Of a DNA stretch of 64,000 nt, positions 1 to 10,311 are shown piece by piece. The stretch is taken from assembly GCF_025766255.1 (NCBI RefSeq), contig NW_026516670.1, positions 496,001 to 560,000 on the forward strand. Direction: 5' to 3'. The notes beneath the pieces are model-generated. The model saw nothing but the letters and a program-made list of their open reading frames with translations. It had not been told where the DNA came from and made no database searches. A program made the position numbers and the translations under genes. This DNA is from Zychaea mexicana (Eukaryota > Mucoromycota > Mucoromycetes > Mucorales > Lichtheimiaceae). Numbering within the stretch: the first letter of the stretch is position 1; each line of letters begins with the position of its first letter.

Positions 1-1046
1 CCAACAAAGGTCTGCCTGCTGTAAGTCGACTTTGTACGAGTTGGCATAATCGTAAATATCACGCAAGTTGTTCTAGCAAAAGCAAGAGAAAAGGAAAAAG
101 GTTAATTCAATATTCTGATTCGGGGTACTGTGACAAAATTTCCTCACTTTTTCTCTAAATGATACAGCGAATTCTTCAAGTTCTGCAGGTAGAGAGCATC
201 ATTAATAAATAAAAATCTTTAAAGTTAATTTTTTAAAAAGATATATCATTTCGAAATTAAAATTAATTAATTGATTTTTAATTTCTTTGAAAAAAATAAT
301 CATTTTTTTTGGATAATAGTTTTTGCCAAGACAAAAAATTAGAAAATTTTATTATGGAAAAACAATTATCTGTGAATTCTGCAATACCCAAAATTAAAAT
401 TTTGGTTGAGAATTCATAACCTTTTTCTTCTTTGAAAAGAACCATAAAAAGAAGCACTTCGTAAGTTAAGAACTTACGAATTTTTTTAAGGTTCAACAAT
501 GCTCAGAGATGGCACCTTTGGAGCACGAAATCCGCGGATTTCCTTGAGTTCATCGTCGTCAAAATATTCTTTCTACGCGATGTCCGAAGGATCAAAGATC
601 ACTGAGTGAACAGGACTTTCAAAGGACATACAAGACAGAGATTAATATCAATCCGGTGTACAGTCATTGATTGCCGTGTAGACTTACTGTTCGAATTCGG
701 CTTTCATTACCAACTTCGCCATTTGCTCATCAACAAACTTCCCACTCTTCAACTTCCACATCTTGTTCTTCTGGAAAGACGCGTACAGATCTGCGACTTT
801 CTTCTTATCCTCTACGCTCAGTTTTTCTGGAATATCTGCGGATGAGGTCGAAGTAGTAGTGGAGCTTGCGGCGGCGGCAAAGGAGGTAGTAGGAGTAGTG
901 GTGGAGCTGCTTACTCGCGTTCTGTGCGCGCTAAGAATTGCCACAGCAACTTCCCCCAGCTCAGGTTTCCTTTTCCTTGATTTGAGTTTTGTCTTAGTAG
1001 TTTGACGTCTGCTATTGTGGCGTCCTACTATTAGTTGTCTAAGCAA
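1..1046 (-). pseudogene. decayed repeated fungal gene, left-arm copy
   Basis: This is the inverted copy of the gene relic that starts at 11955. The clearest piece is at 684-1046: a basic stretch, a Ser/Thr/Ala-rich linker, then a segment containing KVADLYASFQKNKMWKLKSG that ends in KAEFEQ before a likely GTAAGT donor. Further downstream on the minus strand a segment reads YFDDDELKEIRGFRAPKVP, and near the window edge a segment reads DIYDYANSYKVDLQQADLC. Stops and frame changes lie between them, so the gene looks non-functional. I believe the family is a multicopy hypothetical protein of Mucoromycota, but I cannot name a domain or a function. Confidence 0.5.
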
Positions 1047-2597
1047 TTATAATCTACTAGCTGTAATATAGATAATAAATTGCTATGACCGGTATAACCA
1101 TCAGTGGCTGAATTAATTAATGATTTACAATAAAAATAATAAAAATTGAATTTTTTTATTTATATCGGTAGCCTCCCATGAGAAAAAAAGAGTGATTGTT
1201 TAAAGTATATAACAACAAATAAAAATGAACATAACACAACACACTGAACAACTCGATATTGAAATTAAAAATTTAATTGATAATAAATGGACTTTTCTTG
1301 ATAAATCTTGGCCTGAAATGCAACATAGATTTAATCATAGAACAGCTATTAAAGATATGAAGAATAATACAATAAATGATATAAAGGATGTATTACTTAA
1401 TAGATTTGGATTTATACCTGTATTTTATTTTCTTACAGTTTTATATGGAAATATTGAATATCCAGGGCCATACCGCAAGATTGAAAAAGGACTTGCATTA
1501 TTATATCATATGGTATCAGGTATATCAGGAAAGGATATGCATACTGTTATGCCATATGCAACATTTTATGATTTATATAAGCGGTTCTGGATTACTAACT
1601 ATAATGAATTGAATAAAAAGGTAAAACAAGATCTAGATAGTATGTTCTCATCACCACGTATTCGCATTCTATCAACAATAATAAACAATCCAGATGGTTT
1701 TAAGAATGTTACACTATTTATTGATGGACATGATAGTAAAATAAAGTATAATAAACCAAATGAGTCACATTCACAATTATATTCATATATATTAAAAAGG
1801 CCAGCTGTACGTACACAAGTTATACAGGATATGAATGAAATAATTACACATGTTTCAGTATCTGAAAAATGTGCTATCAGAAATGATGGTACTATGTTTA
1901 TTATATGAAACTATATAAAAAATTAAGTGAGGCAGATTGTTTAGGAATGGATGGTGGATATAACTTATTTATACAAAAGTTTAAAGATAATGCGACAGAT
2001 GCTGTATATAGTTTTTATGATCGTAATTTTTTACATCCCATAAGAAAAGAACCAGGACAAAAGTTAACAATCAATGAGACATACTTTAATAACAAGTTTG
2101 GATCATTTCACTCAGCAATAGAAGCACAGTTCTCTATGTTAGGCTCTAAATTTGAACGACTTAATAATAATCGTGCAGCATTGCAAATAACCGATATAAG
2201 ATATTATAATATTCAGTTTCATGTTGCTTGTATTCTTACTAATATATGGCGATTTGTAAATAAGTATAATATAGAGGTACAACCACATCATAAATTATGG
2301 TATGGAAAAGATTTTGAATTCCCAAGTAAGAAAAACAAACTTGACTTAGTATTTTCAAATGAGCAAAAAGTGAATACTGAATATAACGAAATGGTTGACA
2401 TGGCAGCAGAAATTTCTACAGCTTAACATTAATCAATCAATAGATATGACTATAGATAGTGAGGACGAAACTGAAAATAATACATCTAAACGCAAGAGAA
2501 AAAATCAAAGAGAACAGAGAAATATAGAACATAGTAATTCATATGAAATTGAGAAGATTATAGGACATGTGTATACTGATAATAAGTACATATTTGA
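1..2597. repeat. left arm of large inverted duplication
   Basis: Read in reverse complement, this stretch matches 10312-12897 with only scattered differences, from the window edge to the middle of a chromodomain coding segment. Each arm holds part of a decayed repeated gene and a divergently oriented DDE transposase. Both arms share the same frameshift just before the chromodomain, so the duplication came after that mutation. The left arm runs off the window, so its full length is unknown. Confidence 0.85.
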
Positions 2598-2690
2598 GGT
2601 TAAGTAGGTTAGATATAGTGTAAAGGATAATAGTTGGTTAACAGTTGATAAGTTTAATCCCAGGAAATGCTACATGAATATATAGCCACA
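1225..2690 (+). pseudogene. DDE transposase with chromodomain, copy 1
   Basis: This is a relic of a PIF/Harbinger/IS5-like (DDE_Tnp_4-type) transposase, which would cut and rejoin the element's DNA. The first catalytic Asp is in LFIDGHDSK, the second in GMDGGYN and the Glu in SAIEAQFSML, matching the family's D, D-x-GY and (R)xxxE pattern. A basic linker (KRKRKNQREQR) leads to a C-terminal chromodomain beginning YEIEKIIGHV. The frame is broken at about 1905, where one A present in copy 3 is missing, and again at about 2400. A TAG at about 2605 interrupts the chromodomain. The coding sequence runs tail-to-tail into the Rep relic. Chromodomains on integrating enzymes usually steer insertion to marked chromatin; that role is inferred here. 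Confidence 0.75.
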
Positions 2691-2822
2691 CATGGTATTC
2701 AGCTCTAAATTAATATCTTACTTATTTGCTTATTAAAAAATCTCATATTGAAACTGACCGCATCAACCTTTCGTTTACTTGCCCAATTATATTTATGTTT
2801 TATGCATTCATTAGTTATACTT

Positions 2823-3865
2823 AGGGATCCGTATCAGAACCGTAGAACCGGAACCGAACCGAACCGAAACCGAGAAAATACGGTTCGGTATCTACCAAGA
2901 ACCGAACCGGAACCGAACCGGTTCTGTATACTTAGAACCGAAGAACCGAGAGGCAGAAGATTGCAATCAGCGATTTTGGTAATTAGTATAAAGTAGGCTA
3001 TAATGGAAGTTACGAACAATGTTATTTCGAAAAGACCACGAAGTAGTGTATTTGCAAGCCATACTTTATTGAAACCTGCAAAAGCAGTAGGGAGTGAAAA
3101 ATAGTAAAGAAGAGAAGAGAAAAAAATTAAAAAACACTTCTTCTGACGGCAGCTTGCTTTCTCCGTCCATGACGCACATCATTACTTGTTCCTCTACTTT
3201 GCTACCCACAATGCATTTTTCTCTATGACGTACTACTTTACTAGATTTATCATGGCTTCTCGATCAGTTTTATCAAGTTTGTGCATTCCGTTTGAGATTG
3301 CGCATTCTGGGGCTCATAACAGAATTATCTTACCCATTCACCCTTTGCCTTTTATGAGACACTATACACTATACACACGTAGAGACACAGCAGCTGTATG
3401 TACTGCCGGTTGTGGTTCAATTCCTCCAATGTTACGATAACATATTGTACTAGTAATACTAAGTCGCTCTAAGTAAGTACTATAAGCTCCACTTTTTTTT
3501 GTAAAAACTGTGCTTCAATCTTTTAACCATGCAATGACCCACATCGTATAAGAATGTTTACATTCTGTTTCTCTTATTCATTTTGAGATCGCTGTTCAAT
3601 GTACAATAATAAACTATTCTTTTTTACTGCAGTATTCAAGTATACCGCGACATTTGAACACACACATCAGCTTTCATTTAAAGATACCGGATCTTGCCTT
3701 TTTTATATATATGAAGGGTTTGGCTCTTCGGTTCGATTCTTCGGTTCTACGGTTCTCGTCGGTTCTAGTCGGTTCTAGTCGGCTCTAGTCGGTTCGGTTC
3801 TTGCTTTAGACGATTCGGTTCGGTTCCCTTCAAGAACCGAACCGAACCGAACCGTGCGGATCCCT
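2823..3865. mobile_element. MULE-like non-autonomous element, 1043 bp
   Basis: The ends are perfect 9-bp inverted repeats AGGGATCCG / CGGATCCCT. The element is flanked by a perfect 10-bp target duplication AGTTATACTT (2813-2822 and 3866-3875). Sub-terminal zones (about 2838-2945 and 3720-3855) are packed with GGTTC/GAACC-type repeats in opposite orientation at the two ends. No convincing coding sequence lies inside. A 10-bp duplication suits Mutator-like elements (8-11 bp) better than hAT (8 bp). It is inserted in the 3' part of the Rep relic. Confidence 0.8.
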
Positions 3866-5256
3866 AGTTATACTTATACTTATATTAGTATCTGTTGATT
3901 TATTTTTGACGTCAGTTTCTTTTGTTATATCTAGATCATCTATTATAGCCTGTTTTATATCCTTATGCTTTTTAAAATATTCTTTTGGCTGTATTTCTTC
4001 TACTATTTGCTGGTTTCTCCGTTTGTTTTTAATGTGTCTTCTTTTCTTTTTACGTTTTGGTACATTATTTGGTATGTTGCAGTCACTGCTTTTCTCTGAT
4101 TCAAATGTACTTACATCTATGTATTTATGTTTCTCTATATCTTCTGGTAGTTTTCCCAATCAGTAGTATCATTTACAACATCATCACATTTTATATCATT
4201 AAACACATCTTCCCAATGCCTACAATCTACTGATGGTGGTACCTTTACAGTTGACCATCCTCTATTATTTTGTTGAGGCGGTTTATGTTGTTTATTGTTC
4301 TGTGTATTATTACTATTATGTTTTTCTTCTTGTTTCTTCATATATTCTTATGTATCAGCTAATTCTTGTAGTTCCTCTACTGTTTTATCCATCGGTGTAT
4401 ATTTTTTAATATCATCCTGACCACTATTATGTGCATAACGGATAAATGTATGCTGATCTTGGTATTCGTTTTCGAATTCACCTTTGTATAAGTCCTCATA
4501 CATATCCATGTTTTCATAATACATGAATTTATTTTCATAATCCTTCACCTTCATTGTGTATGGATTCCATATTATATGACTTTTACAGTTCTTATCAACA
4601 TAGATAATATATAAACGATTGAGCGTTGGCTCTAACTCGTATACTGATTTGTTTTTGTATAACATGTGCGGCATATAGTTACTATTCAGTATTATTGTTA
4701 TAATTTTCTTTTTAGTAATTGACTTTGTGAATTTGCCATTAAGTTTTAACCATGTTCCTTCTAATATTTAGTTTAAAAATATTAATTTGAAATCAGAACC
4801 TATTTCTTCATTATACATAAAATCATAATCATCATCCTTATAATCTGACCAATCAATTTCTTTATTCATTAGATATGCTTGATGACCACCTTGTTCTAAT
4901 ACATCAATGTTATATTTTATATGTCTTACCTACATTTGATGGACCTATAATCCAGTATTGTGGTATCTTATTTTTACTACCAAACATTGTTTCAATACTA
5001 AACATAGACCATATATATAATTTATTTCCAGGGTTATTTTCCATATCTGCATCATGAAAGTAAGATTTTAAATTTGATTTTACAGTATCATATTTCTATA
5101 GCAATTCTGGATATATTTCAGTAGCCTTCCACATATTAAGCTGCTTAGTAATTAATTGATATCCAAGTAACTGTTGGTGCATTTTTCTGGTTTTAATTTC
5201 ATGATTTGGATCCATATTATAACAAATATAATCTTTTCCTTTCATACAATAGCTAA

Positions 5257-7378
5257 GGCGGTTGATTTAGATTATCTTATTTTTTAGGATTTATTATTTG
5301 TATCTTTCAATCATATAATATATTAATATTATTTATTAAAAAAATAATCACTATGACAATTAATGAAAATATGATTTTTATAAAAATTAAGGAAAAATAA
5401 AATCATAATACCTTAGCAATAAATGTTTTAATTTTTTCTATATAACAACAAGAAAAATTACTATATAAAGTAATAAAAATAAAGGTCCAGTAAAATATAT
5501 TATAGATTATCTTTATTTTTAAATAAATGATGTTTTTAATAGTTTTTAGAAATTTTTTTTAAGAAAAATTATTGCTAAGTAACAAATATATATATATTAT
5601 TATAATTCTTTTTATATATTTTTTACTATTTTATTCATTAATTATATTTTTAGTATGAGAATTAGTTTCTTTAACCCAAGAATTATCACTATTATCATAT
5701 CCTTTCCATTTAACATAAAATATCAATTTATTATCACTATCTATCATATGATCTAAAATCTTTTCAACTTCATATGAATCATCATTTTTATTTTCTTTTC
5801 TATAATTTCTTTTCCTTCTTTTTACTGATTCAATTACTTCATTTTCTTGAATTATTTCATTTATATCTTCTATCATTTCTATATCATTTAAATTTAAATT
5901 TAAAAGTTGTTCTTGCATTTCTAACATTTCATTATAATCTTTATTAATAGATTGCTCATTTTTAAATATATAATTTAGTTTAGTTTCTTTAGTAGGAAAT
6001 TCAAAATTATCATTATACCATAACATATGGTGAGGTTGTGTTTCTATATTATAATCTTGTACCATTTTCCATATATTTTTTATAATACAAGAAACCCTAA
6101 ATTGAATATTATAATATTTAATATCAGATGTTTGAACAGCAGATCTATTGTTATTAAATCTATCAAATTTAGGTGCTAAAACAGAAAAATGATTTTCAAT
6201 TGATGACCTAAATGAGCCAAATTTTTTATTATAATCTAATTCAGTTACTTTTCTTGAAACATTTTGTTCTTTTCTTATAGGATATACAAAATTTCGTGTA
6301 TTAAATTTATTATCACTATTATATTCATCTGCATTATTAAGAAATTTTTCTATAAATAGATCATAACCACCATTAAAACCAATACAATCATATTCATAAA
6401 TTTATTCTTATACAGTTTCATATTAAGGAACATAGTGCCATCATTCCCAATAGCACATTTTTCACTGTCAGATATATATGTTATTGTATTATTCATATCA
6501 GATATTATCTGTGTACGTATTCCTGTACCTTTTAATTTATAAAAATATAATGTACGTTTTGATTCTGTTGGATTATAATATTTAATTTTACTATCATGAC
6601 CATCAAGAAATAAAGTTACATTTTTAAAACCACTAGGATTATTTTTCTTTGCAGCAAGTATCGTAATTTTAATATTTGAAAACATACTATTTAAGTCATT
6701 TTTTACAATTTTATTTAAATCAGAATAATTTGATATCCAGAATTTTTTATATAAGTCATAAAATGTTGAAGATGGTATAAATTGATGCATATCTTTACCT
6801 GTATATCCAGAAACAATATGATATAATAAAAGTAATCCTTTATCTACTTCATGATAAGGACCTGGATACTCTTTATTTCCATATAAAATTACTAAAAAAT
6901 AGAATACTGGTAAATAACCAAGTTGATTTAATAATGTATCTTTTATAAATTGAATTGAATTGTTTTTAGTATCTTTTATTTCTGTTCTATGATTATATCT
7001 GTTATATATATAAGGCCATTCAATATTAAGAAATTTCCATTTATTTTCAATTAATTTATAAACTTCTTGTTGTAGTTCATCTTGTATATTTATTGATGTG
7101 TAATTCATTTTTTTGGTTCAGTCTTTTAACTTTATAAAGCAATCAGGGAAACTTAATAACCTTAGCCAAATGTCAAAAATAAAAAATGATGTAATGTATA
7201 TTTGAGGAATTACACATATATATAAAATAAATTCAATTTTATTTTTCTTTAAATATTAAAGTAATTGAGTTTAAATTTATTTTTCGGACAAAATGGATTA
7301 ATTCGGTTGTAATGATTAATATGAAAATATAAAGATTTATATAATAAAATAAATATAGAGACTTTCCAGTTAGCCTCC
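5257..7378 (-). mobile_element. PIF/Harbinger-like element inserted in the Rep relic, 2122 bp
   Basis: The ends are imperfect inverted repeats: GGCGGTTGATTTAG at 5257 and GGAGGCTAACTGG read from 7378 on the minus strand. They are flanked by TAA on both sides (5254-5256 and 7379-7381), matching the 3-bp TWA duplication of PIF/Harbinger elements. The two flanks join in frame across the site, which supports these borders. Inside is one transposase gene (5631-7108) with AT-rich non-coding ends. Base composition is much more AT-rich than that of the host genes. Confidence 0.65.
5631..7108 (-). pseudogene. DDE transposase with chromodomain, copy 2 (one frameshift)
   Basis: This is a diverged homologue of the transposase in the two arms. 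It is nearly intact, about 490 residues, with a single frameshift near 6365-6410. The first catalytic Asp is in LFLDGHDSK and the Glu in SSIENHFSVL. The second motif reads GFNGGYD, so the expected catalytic Asp before GGY is Asn. A Lys/Arg-rich linker precedes a textbook chromodomain: YEVEKILDHM, then FYVKWKGYDNSDNSWV, with the aromatic cage positions kept. It lies inside the element that splits the Rep relic. Unlike copies 1 and 3 it reads through the linker, so their frameshift there is derived. The Asn and the frameshift both suggest inactivity. Confidence 0.75.
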
Positions 7379-7948
7379 TAATAGACTTTTGTGGATTACC
7401 ACCTGGTTTAATATTTGGAGTAACACCATCAATAGTAAAGAATTTACGTGCTGTTTTTATGTCGAAGCGCTCATCCATTTATATCCATATGTGTACATGT
7501 TTCTCATGGTTTCTGGTGCAATTTCATCACATGCAATTGCCTTTTCAATTCGATAACCAATACGTTCATGTTTTATAAAGCATTCCATAATTTGCTCTTT
7601 TGTTAAATGGAAGTCCTTACAAATATATGTGAACAGCCCTTTAGTGTTTTGGAATCGGAATTCTTTGCCACCCTGCGAGGAATCTGCACCAGAGGTGTTA
7701 CCCTCTAACATTGCATCAGAAAATTGAGGATTTGAGGATTGAGGATTTGAGGAATCTCACATATTCTCGAATTCTTCTAATTATTTTATTGCGTGCATTA
7801 TCTTTAGTTTTTTTATCTACTTTAGCCTGTGTAAGGTCATTTTCGAGTTCTGACCTCAGTTGTGTGACAAGAGGTTCATACTCAATATGCTGATGGTTTT
7901 CAGCAAGGTGTTTTGCTCTTTCAATTAAGAGCGTCAATGTAACTCCTA

Positions 7949-8135
7949 CAGTCGACCCCCGTTAACGTCAACCCTCAGGGTACCAGTAAAAGTGTTGACC
8001 ATATCGAGGGTTGACGACCACCGGGGGTAGAGAATAGGCAAAATCTTTAACTAATAAATTTGAAAGGGTACCAGCGAATCGGTTGACGCTATCGGGGTTG
8101 ACGTTATCGGGGTTGACGTTAACGGGGGTATACTG
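7949..8135. mobile_element. pogo/Tigger-like MITE, 187 bp
   Basis: Near-perfect terminal inverted repeats begin CAGTCGACCCCCGTTAACGT at the left and, read inwards, CAGTATACCCCCGTTAACGT at the right. TA dinucleotides flank both ends (7947-7948 and 8136-8137), as expected for Tc1/mariner-pogo elements. There is no coding capacity. It is inserted near the N-terminal end of the Rep relic, and the flanks are colinear across the TA site. Confidence 0.8.
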
Positions 8136-8516
8136 TAAAATAGGAACAAACTCAGCCATAATGGCTAAGAATGCGAGAAGGTTGAGTTGGTTCATGTCGA
8201 TTGTTGAAGTAATAAAAATAAAAAATATAACAAATATATTTTGCTTTATATTCTGTGGTATTATTTTTATATTAAAAAAAATTCAATTTTTATTTTTTTC
8301 AAAAATTTAAATGTATGCATACTAAGACATTGGTGCATGAATTATTTCAATAAAAATTAATTTGGCTATCCTGACATATCTTAGCTAACAAGTCATCTAG
8401 GGTTACTAGATCGCATTAAAATCATCATAACCATGGCTGGTCCCCTTTGTTTGTTGTAAGGAATGCGAGCTTTTACTCACAAACTCAACGTTTTTTATTC
8501 CGCAGGCTTGTCAAAA

Positions 8517-8756
8517 GCAATTGCTTCATTTGCTCTGATAGTCCTCTTCAATATTACTGTACTCAGCAATAAACGAGCAGTTCTGTTTAATATAGGACTG
8601 TAGCATAGCATTAGTGTTCGCTTCTAAGTAATTCAGTGCATCTTTACAAATGGATTAGTTAGGTAGGAATGCTAAGGCCCGAATACGCTTACTTTGAAGC
8701 AGAGGATTTACTGTTTCCATGGTGATGTCACTGTTGCTGTTAGTTACCAATGGTGT
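8517..8756 (-). pseudogene. short coding relic, family unknown
   Basis: The minus strand keeps a protein-like frame with segments ETVNPLLQSKRIRALAFLP and ALNYLEANTNAMLQSYIKQN, interrupted by stops. Codon use is host-like and unlike the AT-rich elements beside it. I do not recognise the family. It may belong to a host gene disrupted by the neighbouring insertions, or it may be chance. Confidence 0.3.
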
Positions 8757-8938
8757 CTGTGAACAATGCTGCGTGTTTGGATCGCAATTTGATTTTTACT
8801 ATTTATGACGCTTCGCAGTCACACGTTACAAACGTGATTTGACGCAATGTGGTTTACATACGCAGTCAGTGAAACCATTTTCTTGCAACTCTTTGCCAGT
8901 ATGCCGTTTACTCTTTTTCATCTATCTTTCAGTCCTCT

Positions 8939-9184
8939 AAGGGGGCTCTCTTGTGGATAAATGCCGCTTGATCTCCCAAGTAGTTATTGATGCATACCTA
9001 GAAGGGCAAACTTTGTGCTTTCTAACGTCCCTCTCAATCTCTGCGATTGGCAAATCGCACTTTCTCTACCTATATTTTTCCAAGGGGGCTCTCTTGTGGA
9101 TAAATGCCGCTTGATCTCCCAAGTGGTTATTGATGCATACCTGGAAGGGCAAACTTTATGCTTTCAGCGTCCCTCTCAATCTCT
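8939..9184. repeat. pair of about 103-bp direct repeats, 143 bp apart
   Basis: The block starting GGGGGCTCTCTTGTGGATAA at 8941 recurs at 9084 with few changes. Each copy runs to a shared CGTCCCTCTCAATCTCTG. No terminal repeats or coding function were seen. A local tandem duplication with a divergent spacer fits best. Confidence 0.7.
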
Positions 9185-9256
9185 GGAATCAAACTTATCA
9201 ACTATTAACCAACTATTATCCTTTACACTATATCCAACCCACTTAACCTCAAAGAA

Positions 9257-9715
9257 GAATAAATAATAAGTTTAGATTATGACAATAAATTATATTTTAT
9301 AAAAAGAATATAATTGTAAAAATTAAATGGAAATTATAACTTTATATTTTTATATGAAGAAATATTTTAATTTATTTTAATTTTTATATTAGTTAATTAT
9401 ATTTTTATGATTTTTTTTAAATTTGAAAAAAAGTTTTTTTATTTTGTTTTAGAAAAAATAATTACCATTTAGTGTTTATTCATATTGAATAAAAAAATAT
9501 AAAACAAAACATAATTTATTTATTAATTGAAAGTAGCGGAACGGTAGTGAGCACCCCCTCCTTTAGGCAAGGAATACTTGGACGCAGCCTAACTTGACAA
9601 TGAGATTTAGAGATGGAAGGTTGCAGAGGGAGGCAAGCCTTCCATGGGATAATTAAAATAACAACAGCTTTCCTTAAATATAATTTATTATTTATTTTAC
9701 TGTTATTATTTATTC
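9257..9715. mobile_element. 459-bp MITE, copy A
   Basis: The ends are 13-bp perfect inverted repeats GAATAAATAATAA / TTATTATTTATTC. The sequence is nearly identical to 9853-10311 and the same length. The outer two thirds are very AT-rich; a GC-richer core (about 9530-9640) includes GTAGCGGAACGGTAGTGAGC. I could not resolve a target duplication, so the superfamily is open. Confidence 0.7.
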
Positions 9716-9852
9716 ATCTCATAAAAAAGAATCAAAATTTAATTTTTTGTTTTAAAGAAAATTTACATAAATAGTTAAATTATTCTAAAAGGAATTATTA
9801 TTTATATGAAATTGAAAAATTTGTTGAAGATGTTAAAAAAAGTTATTATAAA
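9716..9852 (+). pseudogene. chromodomain fragment between two MITE copies
   Basis: At 9806-9850 the plus strand reads YEIEKFVEDVKKSYYK, resembling the start of the chromodomain in the nearby DDE transposases. It lies in the opposite orientation to copy 3 next door. The rest of the 137 bp is AT-rich and open only in part. It looks like the remnant of a fourth family member, and it marks a rearrangement point. Confidence 0.4.
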
Positions 9853-10311
9853 GAATAAATAATAAGTTTAGATTATGACAATAAATTATATTTTATAAAA
9901 AGAATATAATTGTAAAAATTAAATGGAAATTATAACTTTATATTTTTATATGAAGAAATATTTTAATTTATTTTAATTTTTATATTAGTTAATTATATTT
10001 TTATGATTTTTTTTAAATTTGAAAAAAAGTTTTTTTATTTTGTTTTAGAAAAAATAATTACCATTTAGTGTTTATTCATATTGAATAAAAAAATATAAAA
10101 CAAAACATAATTTATTTATTAATTGAAAGTAGCGGAACGGTAGTAAGCACCCCCTCCTTTAGGCAAGGAATACTTGGACGCAGCCTAACTTGACAATGAG
10201 ATTTAGAGATGGAAGGTTGCAGAGGGAGGCAAGCCTTCCATGGGATAATTAAAATAACAACAGCTTTCCTTAAATATAATTTATTATTTATTTTACTGTT
10301 ATTATTTATTC
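9853..10311. mobile_element. 459-bp MITE, copy B
   Basis: This is the same length as copy A, nearly the same sequence, and has the same 13-bp inverted repeats. It sits exactly where DDE copy 3 loses homology to DDE copy 1, inside the chromodomain. Its left flank is a different chromodomain fragment in the other orientation. The flanks therefore do not match as one interrupted site, so recombination at the MITE is likely. Confidence 0.7.

Larger units (their letters stand above)
2705..8195 (-). pseudogene. CRESS/HUH-type Rep relic with SF3 helicase, split by three insertions
   Basis: The remains encode a rolling-circle replication initiator. From the N-terminus: a hydrophobic and then charged segment (8195-7716); an HUH-like region with a motif I-like segment GLFTYICKDFHLTKEQ (about 7640) and a block FDIKTARKFF...PNIKPGGNPQKS like that of geminivirus-type Reps (7475-7385); a motif III-like YCMKGKDYICY (about 5240); an SF3 helicase Walker A, GPSNVGKT (about 4935); and a motif C-like ILNSNYMPHML (about 4690). 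A Lys/Arg-rich tail follows (4340 to 2705). A pogo-like MITE, a PIF/Harbinger-like element and a MULE-like element interrupt it. In-frame stops occur near 5096, 4920 and 4770, with frameshifts near 7475 and 4160. It is clearly dead. Whether it came from a virus, a plasmid or a transposon cannot be settled here. Confidence 0.7.

Noticed and set aside
684..1005. Plus-strand open frames over the left-arm gene relic
   Set aside because: They are antisense shadows of the Ser/Thr/Ala-rich coding segment on the minus strand.
1905..2426. Programmed frameshift between transposase frames in copy 1
   Set aside because: Copy 3 reads straight through the same site with one extra A, so the break in copy 1 is an ordinary deletion.
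2400..2430. Intron before the transposase chromodomain in copies 1 and 3
   Set aside because: No splice sites fit the step between frames, and copy 2 is continuous there. A shared frameshift is simpler.
7968..8195. Single ORF with VNPDNVNPDSVN repeats
   Set aside because: The repeated residues come from the MITE at 7949-8135 read through from the Rep relic; they are not a protein repeat.
9530..9640. 5S rRNA- or tRNA-like core in the 459-bp MITEs
   Set aside because: The words resemble an A box but there is no matching B box or foldable RNA shape.
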